DNA of 64,000 nucleotides, taken from the NCBI GenBank assembly GCA_045588485.1, contig JAZNEI010000010.1:1-64000 (forward strand), written 5' to 3'. The stretch is from HGM04593 sp045588485 (GTDB lineage Bacteria > Bacteroidota > Bacteroidia > Bacteroidales > Bacteroidaceae). Below, in pieces: positions 1-7,922 of this stretch. Positions within the stretch are counted from its first letter, which is position 1. Every line of letters starts with the position of its first letter. Below the pieces are notes generated by a model. The model was given only the letters and a program-made list of their open reading frames with translations. It had not been told where the DNA came from and did not search any database. Position numbers and translations under genes: made by a program.

Positions 1-130
1 GTAATGAATATCAATGATTTACCGCGGACTGTAGGGGCGATTTTTAATCGCCCGCAACCGAGGCAATGAGAAAAGGCTGAACTTAGCAAACAAGCCTAAA
101 TGAGAGACTGAAAAAGTTTTACCGGACACC
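1..130. repeat. Left-edge intergenic repeats
   Basis: This non-coding stretch holds two repeat motifs also found elsewhere in the window. At about 32-52 there is a small palindromic motif (gtaggggcgat then atcgccc) that reappears inverted at 56024-56046. Positions 72-136 are one copy of a 65-nt sequence whose inverted copy is at 53266-53330, with 63 of 65 positions matching by eye. No open frame of substance covers it. Confidence 0.65.
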
Positions 131-178
131 AATAATAAAAAAGAGAAAGCAGGGTAACCTTTTTTTGATTACCCTGCC
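131..178 (-). terminator. Rho-independent terminator of the 198-686 gene
   Basis: On the minus strand, a 9-bp stem (gcagggtaa with ttaccctgc, 149-177) with a T/A-rich loop is followed by a T-rich tract (tttctctttttt). It lies 20 bp downstream of the stop codon of the secreted basic protein. Confidence 0.75.
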
Positions 179-197
179 ATATATAAGAAACCGTTTC

Positions 198-686
198 TTA
201 TTTTCTTTCTCCACGGCGGTCGCCACGTTCACGGCGCTGCCCTCTGTTATCACCCCAACTGCGACGACGTTTCTCTTGTTCCTCGCTGTATTTAAGATAT
301 TTCTCGTACTGCTCGGGAGAGAGAATCTCTTTCATCTGTGCATCCTTTACAGCTTTACGCTGCTTCATAACCTCGCGGCGAGCCTGCATCTGTTCCTCGG
401 TAGGACGTTGACGTTCAATCTTCTTGCCATTTTTACGAGCCTCTTCCATACGCGCACGACGCACCTTCATACTATCCTGCATTGCTACAGCATCGGAATA
501 GTTCATAATATATACAAGCTGAAACTGCACACTGTCGAGACCTACGGCATTACTAATCTGCTGTGTCTGCATCAGTGCAACCTCTTCGGGATTATACTCA
601 CGCTGCTGCCCACGTCCTCTATTCTCCTGAGCCGATAGCGATACTGCCATCAATGCTACTAACAGTAACAATAAATTCTTTCTCAT
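198..686 (-). CDS. Small secreted basic protein, Spy/LTXXQ- or DUF4890-like
   Basis: This 162-residue exported protein has a clear signal peptide (MRKNLLLLLVALMAVSLSAQ) and probable cleavage after the AQ. The mature part is highly charged and probably helical. It contains a segment (about 115-135, KDAQMKEILSPEQYEKY) of the kind seen in Spy/CpxP-like and DUF4890 periplasmic proteins, and an extremely Arg-rich tail (RRRSWGDNRGQRRERGDRR) that could bind nucleic acid, lipid A or polyphosphate. No catalytic motif is visible. It is monocistronic, with its own terminator downstream and a hairpin at 730-763 separating it from the lolD-like gene. The family assignment is tentative; secretion is well supported. 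Confidence 0.6.
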   Translation of the reverse strand: MRKNLLLLLVALMAVSLSAQENRGRGQQREYNPEEVALMQTQQISNAVGLDSVQFQLVYIMNYSDAVAMQDSMKVRRARMEEARKNGKKIERQRPTEEQMQARREVMKQRKAVKDAQMKEILSPEQYEKYLKYSEEQEKRRRSWGDNRGQRRERGDRRGERK

Positions 687-729
687 AATCGTATAATATT
701 TAGGTTTTTAAAGATAATCTCCTTACAAA

Positions 730-763
730 CTACGGTTCCCACTAAAAGAAGCAAGAACCGTAG
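730..763 (-). terminator. Hairpin terminator downstream of the lolD-like gene
   Basis: A 9-bp stem (ctacggttc pairing with gaaccgtag) lies about 110 bp past the stop of the ABC ATPase gene. On the minus strand it is followed by tttgt, so it is a plausible but weak terminator for the tcdA-lolD transcript. Confidence 0.45.
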
Positions 764-873
764 ACACCAAACATTGGAAAAATAACAAGTAAGACAATTA
801 TAAACCTCGTCTCAACTATATGACTACAGAAAATATAAAAAGTAAAATGACATATTGCATTTTTAACTTTTTT

Positions 874-1527
874 TTACACACAAACCATTCCATCGACCAT
901 TCTCACAGTTCTGTCGGTGACAGATGCCAACCCTTCGTCGTGTGTTACAATGAGAAAAGTCTGCTCGAATCGGTCGCGCAACTCAAAGAAGAGCTTATGC
1001 AATTCCTCTTTATTGCGGCTGTCAAGGCTTCCCGACGGCTCGTCGGCAAGTACTACGTCGGGACGGTTTATAAGCGCTCGGGCAACCGCCACACGCTGAT
1101 TCTCACCTCCCGACATCTCTGAAGGTTTATGATGCGCTCGCTCGGCAAGCCCCATAAGAGAGAGAAGTTCCATTGCCTCTTTTGAAGCTTGCGCAAGGGA
1201 ACGTCCTGCAATGAGTGCCGGTATGGTTATATTCTCGAGCGCTGTAAACTCGGGCAATAGTTGGTGAAACTGAAAAACAAATCCAATGTGAGTATTGCGA
1301 AATTTGGCAAGCTGAGCCGAACCCATCGAAGCTATATTCTTTCCATTAAAGCAGATAGAACCGCTATCGGGGCTGTCGAGGGCACCAATAAGCTGTAAGA
1401 GTGTAGTTTTTCCGGCACCGCTTGGACCAACTATACTTATAACCTCGCCCTTCTCTACCGTAAGGTCGACACCACGAAGAACCTGCAACGAACCGAAACT
1501 TTTTGTCAAATTGCGAACCTCAATCAT
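874..1527 (-). CDS. lolD: ABC transporter ATPase, LolD/MacB type
   Basis: This 217-residue cytoplasmic ATPase belongs to the LolD/FtsE/MacB subfamily, which energises lipoprotein release or efflux through membrane partners. The motifs are complete: Walker A GPSGAGKTTLL (about 34-44), Q-loop VFQFHQLLPEF, signature MSGGENQRVAVARAL and Walker B with D-loop VVLADEPSGSLD. Length and motifs are as expected for LolD. No permease gene is adjacent, as is common for Bacteroidetes lolD-like genes, so the transported substrate is inferred. Its ATG overlaps the stop of the upstream tcdA gene by 4 nt (ATGA), indicating translational coupling. Confidence 0.8.
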   Translation of the reverse strand: MIEVRNLTKSFGSLQVLRGVDLTVEKGEVISIVGPSGAGKTTLLQLIGALDSPDSGSICFNGKNIASMGSAQLAKFRNTHIGFVFQFHQLLPEFTALENITIPALIAGRSLAQASKEAMELLSLMGLAERAHHKPSEMSGGENQRVAVARALINRPDVVLADEPSGSLDSRNKEELHKLFFELRDRFEQTFLIVTHDEGLASVTDRTVRMVDGMVCV

Positions 1528-2231
1528 ATATTACGTATTACATATTCTGTAAGATAGCAACCGAACGTTGCTGTAAAATATCCCAAAGAGCCTATTATAG
1601 GCTTACCACCATCGGGATTGGGGTAAATTGCCTCTTTTATTGGCGGCTCCATGCTGAATACCACCGGCAGTTTATAGCGTCCGCGCCACTCGCGCAACAG
1701 ACGACGCAGGTTCTTGGCCAATGTACACTGCTCACTCTTCCACAGGTCGCCTACACGTATAAGCGAGAGGTCGCATTTCGCGCCTGCTCCCATACTTGAG
1801 ACAATCTTTATTCCACGCGACCAGCAACCGCATATAAGAGCCGCCTTAGAGTCGAGCGAGTCGATGGCATCTACAACAAAGTCGTACTGTGCTGAGTCGA
1901 GAAGAGCATCAATATTCCCTCTATCGACAAACTCTCTTCGCACCGATAATCCGACATCAGGATTAATGGCCTTCAGCCTCTCGGCAACGACATTGCATTT
2001 AGGCTCGCCAACGGTAAAATGCAGCGCAGGCATCTGACGATTTATATTGGTTACATCCACCGTATCGGCATCGACAAGGGTAAACTGCCCCACCCCTGCA
2101 CGACACAACATTTCGGCAGCCCAAGAGCCTACACCGCCCAGACCTATGACAAGAATATGAGCCTCGACTAAACGGGCACATTTTTCGCTACCCAGAAGCA
2201 ATTCGCCACGCTGCAACCAATGATTATCCAT
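1524..2231 (-). CDS. tcdA: tRNA threonylcarbamoyladenosine dehydratase (ThiF/E1-like)
   Basis: This 235-residue member of the ThiF/MoeB E1-like superfamily has the nucleotide-binding glycine motif VIGLGGVGSWAAEML near residue 30 and DADTVDVTNINRQ shortly after. This pattern and the length match TcdA (YgdL/CsdL), which uses ATP to dehydrate t6A37 of ANN-decoding tRNAs to the cyclic form ct6A. The sequence WKSEQCTLAKNLRRLLREW in the C-terminal half is also typical. It is the first gene of a two-gene operon with the lolD-like ATPase. A generic ThiF-family role is the alternative, but the close fit to TcdA makes that less likely. Confidence 0.88.
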   Translation of the reverse strand: MDNHWLQRGELLLGSEKCARLVEAHILVIGLGGVGSWAAEMLCRAGVGQFTLVDADTVDVTNINRQMPALHFTVGEPKCNVVAERLKAINPDVGLSVRREFVDRGNIDALLDSAQYDFVVDAIDSLDSKAALICGCWSRGIKIVSSMGAGAKCDLSLIRVGDLWKSEQCTLAKNLRRLLREWRGRYKLPVVFSMEPPIKEAIYPNPDGGKPIIGSLGYFTATFGCYLTEYVIRNI

Positions 2232-2358
2232 AGAAAACTGTCAATTTATCGGCGAATGTACAAAAAAAACGACTAATTCGCAGCATATATACGATTTTTC
2301 TTATAATTTTGCACAACTTTTATAATCTCATACAAAATCACAAAAATCACATAAAGAA

Positions 2359-3366
2359 ATGAGAATTGCTATTGTTGGTGTAAGCGGCGCAGTAGGCCAG
2401 GAGTTCCTGCGTGTGCTTGACGAGAGAAATTTCCCCTTTGACGAGCTTCTGCTCTTTGGTTCGGCACGCAGCGCCGGACAGGTATATAAATTTCGCGGAG
2501 TTGATTATACCGTAAAGGAGCTTAAGCACAATGACGATTTTAAAGGTGTAGATTATGCCTTTGTATCGGCCGGCGGCGGTGTTTCAAAAGATTTTGCCGA
2601 GACGATAACCAAACACGGTACCATAATGATTGACAACTCAAGTGCATTCCGCATGGATAGCGATGTACCTCTTGTCGTACCCGAGGTTAACGCCACAGAT
2701 GCATACGATACTCCCCGTAATATCATTGCCAACCCAAACTGTACCACAATACAAATGGTAGTGGCACTGAAGGCAATAGAGAACCTCTCGCACATTAAAC
2801 GTGTACACTCATCTACATATCAGGCAGCCAGCGGAGCAGGCGCATCGGCAATGGCCGAGCTTTACGAGCAGTACCGTCAGGTGCTTGCAGGCGAAGAGCC
2901 TACCGTCGAGAAGTTTGCCTATCAGTTGGCATTCAATGTAATTCCTCAGATTGATGTATTTACCGACAACGGTTACACAAAAGAGGAGATGAAGATGTTC
3001 AACGAGACACGTAAGATTATGCACAGCGATATTGCTGTCAGTGCAACGTGCGTACGTGTACCCGCCCTGCGTTCACATTCACAGGCATTGTGGATTGAGA
3101 CCGAAGAGCCTATTACTGTAGAGCAGGTGCGTGAGGCTGTCGCAAACGGCGAGGGACTTGTTCTTATGGACAACCCCGAGAAAAAGGAGTACCCTATGCC
3201 TCTTTTCCTCTCGGGCAAAGACCCTGTTTATGCAGGACGTATCCGTAAGGATATCACAAACCCCAACGGAATAAGTATGTGGATTGTAGGCGACCAGATA
3301 AAGAAGGGTGCAGCACTAAACGCTGTACAGATTGCCGAGTTCCTCATCAACAACCCCAAGAAGTAA
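2359..3366 (+). CDS. asd: Aspartate-semialdehyde dehydrogenase
   Basis: This cytoplasmic 335-residue enzyme reduces aspartyl phosphate to aspartate semialdehyde with NADPH, the branch point to lysine/DAP, threonine and methionine. Visible motifs are the N-terminal Rossmann loop GVSGAVGQEFLRVL (7-20) and the catalytic cysteine in NPNCTTIQM (C128). The segment SSTYQAASGAGASAM is characteristic of the family. It is monocistronic and convergent with rsgA across a shared terminator. A TAATTTTG element at 2304-2311 is a likely -7 box, giving a leader of about 40 nt. Its substrate is made by the thrA product encoded near the right end of the window. Confidence 0.96.
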   Translation: MRIAIVGVSGAVGQEFLRVLDERNFPFDELLLFGSARSAGQVYKFRGVDYTVKELKHNDDFKGVDYAFVSAGGGVSKDFAETITKHGTIMIDNSSAFRMDSDVPLVVPEVNATDAYDTPRNIIANPNCTTIQMVVALKAIENLSHIKRVHSSTYQAASGAGASAMAELYEQYRQVLAGEEPTVEKFAYQLAFNVIPQIDVFTDNGYTKEEMKMFNETRKIMHSDIAVSATCVRVPALRSHSQALWIETEEPITVEQVREAVANGEGLVLMDNPEKKEYPMPLFLSGKDPVYAGRIRKDITNPNGISMWIVGDQIKKGAALNAVQIAEFLINNPKK

Positions 3367-3385
3367 GATACATATATATATATTA

Positions 3386-3425
3386 ATAAAAAAATGTTCA
3401 GCAGCTGCTGAACATTTTTTTATTA
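3386..3425. terminator. Bidirectional terminator between asd and rsgA
   Basis: A perfect palindrome (aatgttcagc then gctgaacatt) is flanked by an A-run on the left and a T-run on the right. It can therefore terminate both asd on the plus strand and rsgA on the minus strand. Confidence 0.9.
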
Positions 3426-3448
3426 TTACCTATTACAAACAAGAACTG

Positions 3449-4381
3449 TTACTCAGCAGCACGATACTTACCCTCGTCCTTATCCTCGAGCATACTCAGA
3501 TACGACTGATAGCGCGATGGAGCCACTCTGCCCTCTTCGAGTGCCTCGAGTACAGCACATCCCGGTTCGTGTGTGTGGGTACAATTACCATATTTGCAAT
3601 TAGTCGATAGCTCAAAAAACTCAACAAAGTAGTGTGCTATCTCCTCGGTATCCATATTATAAGAGCCGAATCCTTTGACACCGGGAGTATCAACTATGAA
3701 GCTATCGGGCATAAGCTCGAACATCTGCGTATATGTCGTTGTATGCATACCCGTATCGTGAATGTGAGAAATTTCTCCTACCTTTGCAGCCACCGACGGA
3801 GATATTGCATTCACAAGACTCGACTTTCCCACACCCGAATTACCTGCGAGCAACGACACCTTTCCTCGCATCATATTACACAACTCGTCTATTCCTGAAC
3901 GATTGGCAGCCGATACTCTGAGACAATCATAACCAATACTCTCGTATAGCGCCACAAGATAGTCGAGTTCTTCATTCTCTTCCTCGCCATAGAGGTCGGT
4001 CTTATTAAAAACCAGCACCACAGGCACACGATAGGCCTCGGCCGAAGCAAGGAAGCGGTCGATAAAGGTAGTAGACGTTACCGGATGATTAATTGTCACT
4101 ACAAGAAAACAGAGGTCGAGGTTGGCTGCCAGAATATGTGACTGTTTAGAGAGGTTGGATGCCTTGCGTACGATATAGTTCTTACGCGGCATAATATCGA
4201 CGATATATGCCGTACCATCCTCGCGGACGCTTACCTTTACATAATCGCCCACTGCCACAGGATTGGTACTCTTTATCCCCTTAAGGCGGAAGTTACCCTT
4301 TATCCTGCACTCAATTACCTCTCCGCCGGTACAACGCACATCATACACGCTGCCCGAACTTTTTATTACAGTCCCCTGCAC
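3449..4381 (-). CDS. rsgA: Ribosome small-subunit-dependent GTPase RsgA
   Basis: This 310-residue late 30S-assembly GTPase has an N-terminal OB-fold (about 1-70), then the circularly permuted GTPase domain with motifs in the order G4 (VFNKTDL), G1 (GNSGVGKSSLVN) and G3 (DTPG). A C-terminal zinc knuckle has the Cys/His ligands CKYGNCTHTHEPGC. The permuted motif order identifies RsgA/YjeQ. It lies 11 nt downstream of frr, so ribosome recycling and ribosome assembly functions are co-transcribed. Confidence 0.96.
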   Translation of the reverse strand: MQGTVIKSSGSVYDVRCTGGEVIECRIKGNFRLKGIKSTNPVAVGDYVKVSVREDGTAYIVDIMPRKNYIVRKASNLSKQSHILAANLDLCFLVVTINHPVTSTTFIDRFLASAEAYRVPVVLVFNKTDLYGEEENEELDYLVALYESIGYDCLRVSAANRSGIDELCNMMRGKVSLLAGNSGVGKSSLVNAISPSVAAKVGEISHIHDTGMHTTTYTQMFELMPDSFIVDTPGVKGFGSYNMDTEEIAHYFVEFFELSTNCKYGNCTHTHEPGCAVLEALEEGRVAPSRYQSYLSMLEDKDEGKYRAAE

Positions 4382-4392
4382 TTTCAGGCCGT

Positions 4393-4953
4393 TTATACAG
4401 TCATAATCTCTTTTTCCTTATCGGCAAAGAGGTCCTCGGCTTTCTTTATGAATTTATCGTGAATCTTCTGCAGTTTCTCCTCACCGTCCTTTGCAACATC
4501 TTCGGGTGTACCGTCCTTAACCGACTTCTTCAGCGTATCAATTGCATCGCGGCGAGCATTGCGGATACTGATTTTTGCTGTCTCCAACTCACGTGCACAC
4601 TGTTTTACCAACTGCTGACGGCGCTCACCGGTGAGGGGAGGAATAGCAACAATAATAACCTCACCATTATTTGCAGGCATAATACCCACAGGAGAGTCTA
4701 TAATAGCTTTCTCAATGGCACTGAACATACTCTTATCCCAAGGCTTGATTGAGATTGTACGCAGGTCGGGGGTTGTGATTGTTGCAACATTATTGATAGG
4801 AACCTCGGAACCGTATGAGTTCACACGTACACAATCGAGCAGGTGAGGATTGGCCTTTCCTGCACGTATATGTGAATACTCTTCCTCAAGGTGCATAATA
4901 GCAAGTTCCATCATCTCTTCGGCTTCACCGAGACACACTTTTACGTCTAACAT
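4393..4953 (-). CDS. frr: Ribosome recycling factor
   Basis: This 186-residue protein splits the 70S ribosome after termination together with EF-G. The N-terminal helix (MMELAIMHLEEEYSHIRAG, then KANPHLLD), the beta domain (VPINNVATITTPDLRTI) and the C-terminal helix with VRNARRDA-like ISIRNARRDAIDTLKK are typical. The open frame extends 63 nt further upstream, but the ATG at 4951-4953 yields the canonical RRF N-terminus and length. It is first in the frr-rsgA operon and is probably driven by the promoter at 5032-5064. Confidence 0.96.
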   Translation of the reverse strand: MLDVKVCLGEAEEMMELAIMHLEEEYSHIRAGKANPHLLDCVRVNSYGSEVPINNVATITTPDLRTISIKPWDKSMFSAIEKAIIDSPVGIMPANNGEVIIVAIPPLTGERRQQLVKQCARELETAKISIRNARRDAIDTLKKSVKDGTPEDVAKDGEEKLQKIHDKFIKKAEDLFADKEKEIMTV

Positions 4954-5020
4954 ATTATTTCTGTTTAAGTTTAATACAAATAAAATAGAGTAGCTGCATC
5001 TGTCATTTTCAGCCAATACA

Positions 5021-5123
5021 GCTATTTACAGCAAATATAGCAACAAACGAGCAAAATAGGCAAAGTTTACTTTGACATTTTACAGTGAGTGCAGTGTATG
5101 TTTGCTATTTACAGCAAATATAG
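5021..5123. repeat. 20-bp perfect direct repeats upstream of frr
   Basis: The sequence gctatttacagcaaatatag occurs identically at 5021-5040 and 5104-5123, 83 bp apart. Each copy contains an inverted mini-repeat (gct-attta-cagc) and, on the minus strand, the -7-like box TATATTTG. They could be duplicated promoter or operator units. The rest of the 321-nt gap between frr and the DUF2007 gene is AT-rich with no other clear structure. Confidence 0.6.
5032..5064 (-). promoter_or_regulatory. Candidate Bacteroidetes promoter for frr-rsgA
   Basis: On the minus strand TTTG (5061-5064) is followed after 21 bp by TATATTTG (5032-5039), close to the Bacteroidetes sigma consensus. The leader to the chosen frr ATG would be about 70 nt. 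Confidence 0.5.
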
Positions 5124-5274
5124 ATATAAAGCGCGAAGCCTAAACCGATTTAATCTTTTTTAACACTAAGCAAACTATTTATTACACTCTTAAAGAGACA
5201 AAATTAATACTTTTGCAATAGAGAGGCAACCAACCCGACCCCATTATTGTTTATCTATAAAAAAGGAGGTAAAT

Positions 5275-5526
5275 ATGAACGGCAAAATATCACAGAACCA
5301 TTTGGTAAGAGTTTTCAACGGCAATCTATGGCAAGCCGAGATAGTACAGGGACTTCTTCAGTCGAACCACATAAAGTGCATGATTGAGAATGATACATTA
5401 TCGGCAGTAACATCGCCATACGCAACATTAGGCGGCGAAGTATGGGTGCTTGTAAACGAGCGCGACGAGGAGGCGGCCGAACTACTCATCAAGAACAACC
5501 GTTTAGAGTGCAATCCATTCAATTGA
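5275..5526 (+). CDS. DUF2007-type putative signal-transducing protein
   Basis: This 83-residue cytoplasmic protein has no signal peptide or membrane segment. The pattern VRVFNGNLWQAEIVQGLLQSN and, near the end, WVLVNERDEEAAELLIKNN matches the small DUF2007 ferredoxin-like alpha/beta fold, in which an A-E-hydrophobic-L-hydrophobic-hydrophobic-S/N segment is typical. The function of the family is unknown. It is monocistronic, with TACTTTTG at 5208-5215 as a good -7 box and aaggagg (5263-5269) as a conventional ribosome-binding site, unusual among the genes here. It is convergent with rplS across a shared terminator. Confidence 0.75.
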   Translation: MNGKISQNHLVRVFNGNLWQAEIVQGLLQSNHIKCMIENDTLSAVTSPYATLGGEVWVLVNERDEEAAELLIKNNRLECNPFN

Positions 5527-5542
5527 TTGTATATAAGCAAAA

Positions 5543-5573
5543 TAAAAAGGACACCTTTCGGTGTCCTTTTTAT
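5543..5573. terminator. Bidirectional terminator between the DUF2007 gene and rplS
   Basis: A 12-bp stem (aaaaaggacacc with ggtgtccttttt) closes on a tttc loop, with A- and T-runs on the two flanks. It serves both convergent genes. Confidence 0.9.
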
Positions 5574-5595
5574 TTCTACGCTACAAGCGTAATAA

Positions 5596-5946
5596 TCAGC
5601 CCTTAATCTCTTTGATACGAGCCTTCTTACCGGTGAGGGCACGAAGATAGTAGAGCTTAGCGCGACGAACGCGACCACGCTTGTTGACAGTGATGCTGTC
5701 GATAGAGGGTGAGTTCAAGGGGAAGATACGCTCAACGCCTACAGTACCCGACATCTTACGTACTGTGAAACGCTTCTCATTTCCGTGACCTGCAATCTTG
5801 ATAACAACACCGCGGTACATCTGGATACGCTCCTTTGTTCCCTCGATAATCTTGTAAGCTACTGTAATTGTATCACCGGGGTGAAACTCCATCTCGCGCT
5901 GTACGTCAGTAGCAAATGCTTCTTTAGCAACCTTAATTAAATCCAT
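5596..5946 (-). CDS. rplS: 50S ribosomal protein L19
   Basis: This 116-residue ribosomal protein lies at the 30S-50S interface. The sequence HPGDTITVAYKIIEGTKERIQMYRG fits the family, as do GVERIFPLNSPSIDSI and the basic C-terminus RRAKLYYLRALTGKKARI. It is monocistronic here, with a leader of about 80 nt downstream of a TATCTTTG box at 6031-6038. A leader of this length could host ribosomal-protein autoregulation, but no specific structure was recognised. Confidence 0.97.
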   Translation of the reverse strand: MDLIKVAKEAFATDVQREMEFHPGDTITVAYKIIEGTKERIQMYRGVVIKIAGHGNEKRFTVRKMSGTVGVERIFPLNSPSIDSITVNKRGRVRRAKLYYLRALTGKKARIKEIKG

Positions 5947-6030
5947 TTTTACGATTTTTTAAATTGTTGTTTCTCCTACGCAACATATCAAGTTACTCTT
6001 CCTTGACAGCGATTACGCCGGAAGCGGTTG

Positions 6031-6038
6031 CAAAGATA
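6031..6038 (-). promoter_or_regulatory. Probable -7 box for rplS
   Basis: On the minus strand TATCTTTG is a perfect Bacteroidetes -7 element. The -33 region is less clear (a TGTG about 16 bp upstream), so only the -7 box is annotated. Confidence 0.5.
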
Positions 6039-6180
6039 GCTCTTTTTTTCTTAACACATTAAAAAAGTGAACGATATTTTTTCTTCACCCACATTTTTTT
6101 AACCATTAACACTATTTCACTATGGTAAATTATCACATATTTAATAAGAAAATGTAAATTTGAAACCTAAACACAAGAGT

Positions 6181-6978
6181 ATGAGAATAGATAGAATTAC
6201 GTTTGCAACCCTTATAGCGACCATACTGCTTTTCAGCTCCTGCCACAAGGAGTACAGTATAAAGAGCATAGAGGGCCACACCATAGCAGTTGCCGAATAC
6301 CCCATAGAGAACGTCCCAACCGACATTATCGAGCTTGTAAAAAAAGGAAAGAACAGCGTCGACAGCATAAAATCGCCTGTCATTGGACACGCACTGACAA
6401 CAATGACTGTTGAGGCACCCGAAAGTTCTCTGATGAACTTTGCAGCCGATGCCCTGCGCGAACAGGCACAGCGACATACACGGCAGAGGATAGACGTTGC
6501 CATAACCAATAAAGGAGGGCTGCGAAGCGAGATTACAGAAGGAGCTATCACATTCGGTGACATATACAATGTATTCCCATTCGAGAACAGGCTTGTGCTC
6601 ATAACCCTGAACGGCGAACAGATGTTACGTCTCTTCGCCGAAATTGCCAAAGAGGGAGGCGAGCCTATAAGCGGTGCCCGTATGGAGATAATAGGCTACC
6701 CCGAGAATCCACGCTGCGGCAGGGTGAAAATTGGAGGAAAAGAGATACCTATTGACAAAGAGGAGCAACTTAAAAGAGAGTACCGCATCGCAACAAGCGA
6801 TTATCTTTCACAAGGAAACGATGGACTGACAACACTTGCCGAGGGGTACGACAAAAAAGAGTATACAATCACACTGCGCGAACTTATGATTGAATACATC
6901 GCCAAGCATCATAAAAAGAGCAAAGGCGTAACCGCACAAAAAGATGGTCGAGTAAAGCTCATCGAAGAGAAACAGTAA
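6181..6978 (+). CDS. 5'-nucleotidase C-terminal-domain lipoprotein
   Basis: This 265-residue lipoprotein (lipobox LLFSSC, C19 or so from the chosen ATG) corresponds to the substrate-binding C-terminal domain of UshA-type 5'-nucleotidases. Visible family motifs are SSLMNFAADALREQ, TNKGGLRSEI, GDIYNVFPFENRLVLITLNGEQ and ATSDYLSQGNDG. It has no metallophosphatase domain; that is supplied by the next gene 20 bp downstream. The split and order, with the C-domain gene first, suggest two lipid-anchored subunits that reassemble at the membrane to release nucleosides or cleave related phosphoesters. The ATG at 6181 was chosen because it gives the proper lipoprotein signal; the frame stays open 21 nt upstream. 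Confidence 0.88.
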   Translation: MRIDRITFATLIATILLFSSCHKEYSIKSIEGHTIAVAEYPIENVPTDIIELVKKGKNSVDSIKSPVIGHALTTMTVEAPESSLMNFAADALREQAQRHTRQRIDVAITNKGGLRSEITEGAITFGDIYNVFPFENRLVLITLNGEQMLRLFAEIAKEGGEPISGARMEIIGYPENPRCGRVKIGGKEIPIDKEEQLKREYRIATSDYLSQGNDGLTTLAEGYDKKEYTITLRELMIEYIAKHHKKSKGVTAQKDGRVKLIEEKQ

Positions 6979-6998
6979 ACTACTTTCAAGAAAAAGAG

Positions 6999-7820
6999 AT
7001 GAAACAATCATTTATAATAGCGCTAATGGTATTAGCCGTATGCAGCTGCCAAGAGAAAATCGCCGACAAGATAACAATCCTGCACACGAACGACACTCAC
7101 AGTCATATAGAACCTGAAAAGGGAGGTAGTGGCGGACTCATGAACCGCGCAACACTGATACAGGACGAAAGAGCTGCTGCCGGTGTCGAGAACACCCTGT
7201 TACTCGACTGCGGAGACTTTTCACAAGGCTCACTATATTATAATGTATTCAAAGGGGGATTCGAGATAGATGCAATGAACAGCCTCGGCTACGATGCAGG
7301 AACATTAGGTAACCACGAGTTTGATTTTGGGTTAGAGAATATGGCTGCACTCGTAAAAAGAGCACATTTCCCCATCGTATGCGCCAACCTCGACTTTAAA
7401 GGTACCGCCTGCGAAGGACTCATTCCTCCATACGTAATTACCGAACGCGGTGGTATCAAGATAGGAATTTTCGGACTTTCGCCAAAACTCGAGGGGCTTG
7501 TACTGAAAGAGAACTATCAAGGAGTAGTGTACCGTTCGCCTATCGAAGCTGCGCAAGAGTGTGCCGACACGCTAAGAGGAATGGGGTGCACCATTGTTGT
7601 ATGCCTTTCGCATCTTGGATGGAATATCCCGGGTACGATAAGCGACAGACAGTTGGCCGCCGAGACAAGCGGAATAGATATTATCCTCGGCGGACACTCG
7701 CACGACCTTTTCGAGAAACCTCAGCGTCACACCAATAAAACAGGAAAAGAGGTTATAATTCAGCAAGCAGGAAAATATGGACGAAACATCGGCAAAATAG
7801 AGGTAACAATAAACAAATAG
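6999..7820 (+). CDS. 5'-nucleotidase metallophosphatase-domain lipoprotein
   Basis: This 273-residue lipoprotein has the lipobox AVCSC. The calcineurin-like metallophosphatase core has ITILHTNDTHSH (first metal-binding motif), LLDCGDFSQGS, TLGNHEFDFG, CANLDF and ILGGHSHDLFEK. These are the standard dinuclear metal ligands of UshA-type 5'-nucleotidases. It ends where a normal enzyme would continue into the nucleotide-specificity domain, which is encoded by the gene just upstream. The two proteins are presumably partners in the same cell compartment. A broader phosphoesterase role (UDP-sugar or cyclic nucleotide hydrolysis) is possible. Confidence 0.9.
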   Translation: MKQSFIIALMVLAVCSCQEKIADKITILHTNDTHSHIEPEKGGSGGLMNRATLIQDERAAAGVENTLLLDCGDFSQGSLYYNVFKGGFEIDAMNSLGYDAGTLGNHEFDFGLENMAALVKRAHFPIVCANLDFKGTACEGLIPPYVITERGGIKIGIFGLSPKLEGLVLKENYQGVVYRSPIEAAQECADTLRGMGCTIVVCLSHLGWNIPGTISDRQLAAETSGIDIILGGHSHDLFEKPQRHTNKTGKEVIIQQAGKYGRNIGKIEVTINK

Positions 7821-7922
7821 CCAACTATTTGTTTAAATTACGTTAAAAATGTCATTATTCGATTTATTTAATATATCTTCGCAAAATACATTGTAAATTT
7901 TTAACCTTAGATATTTAAACTA

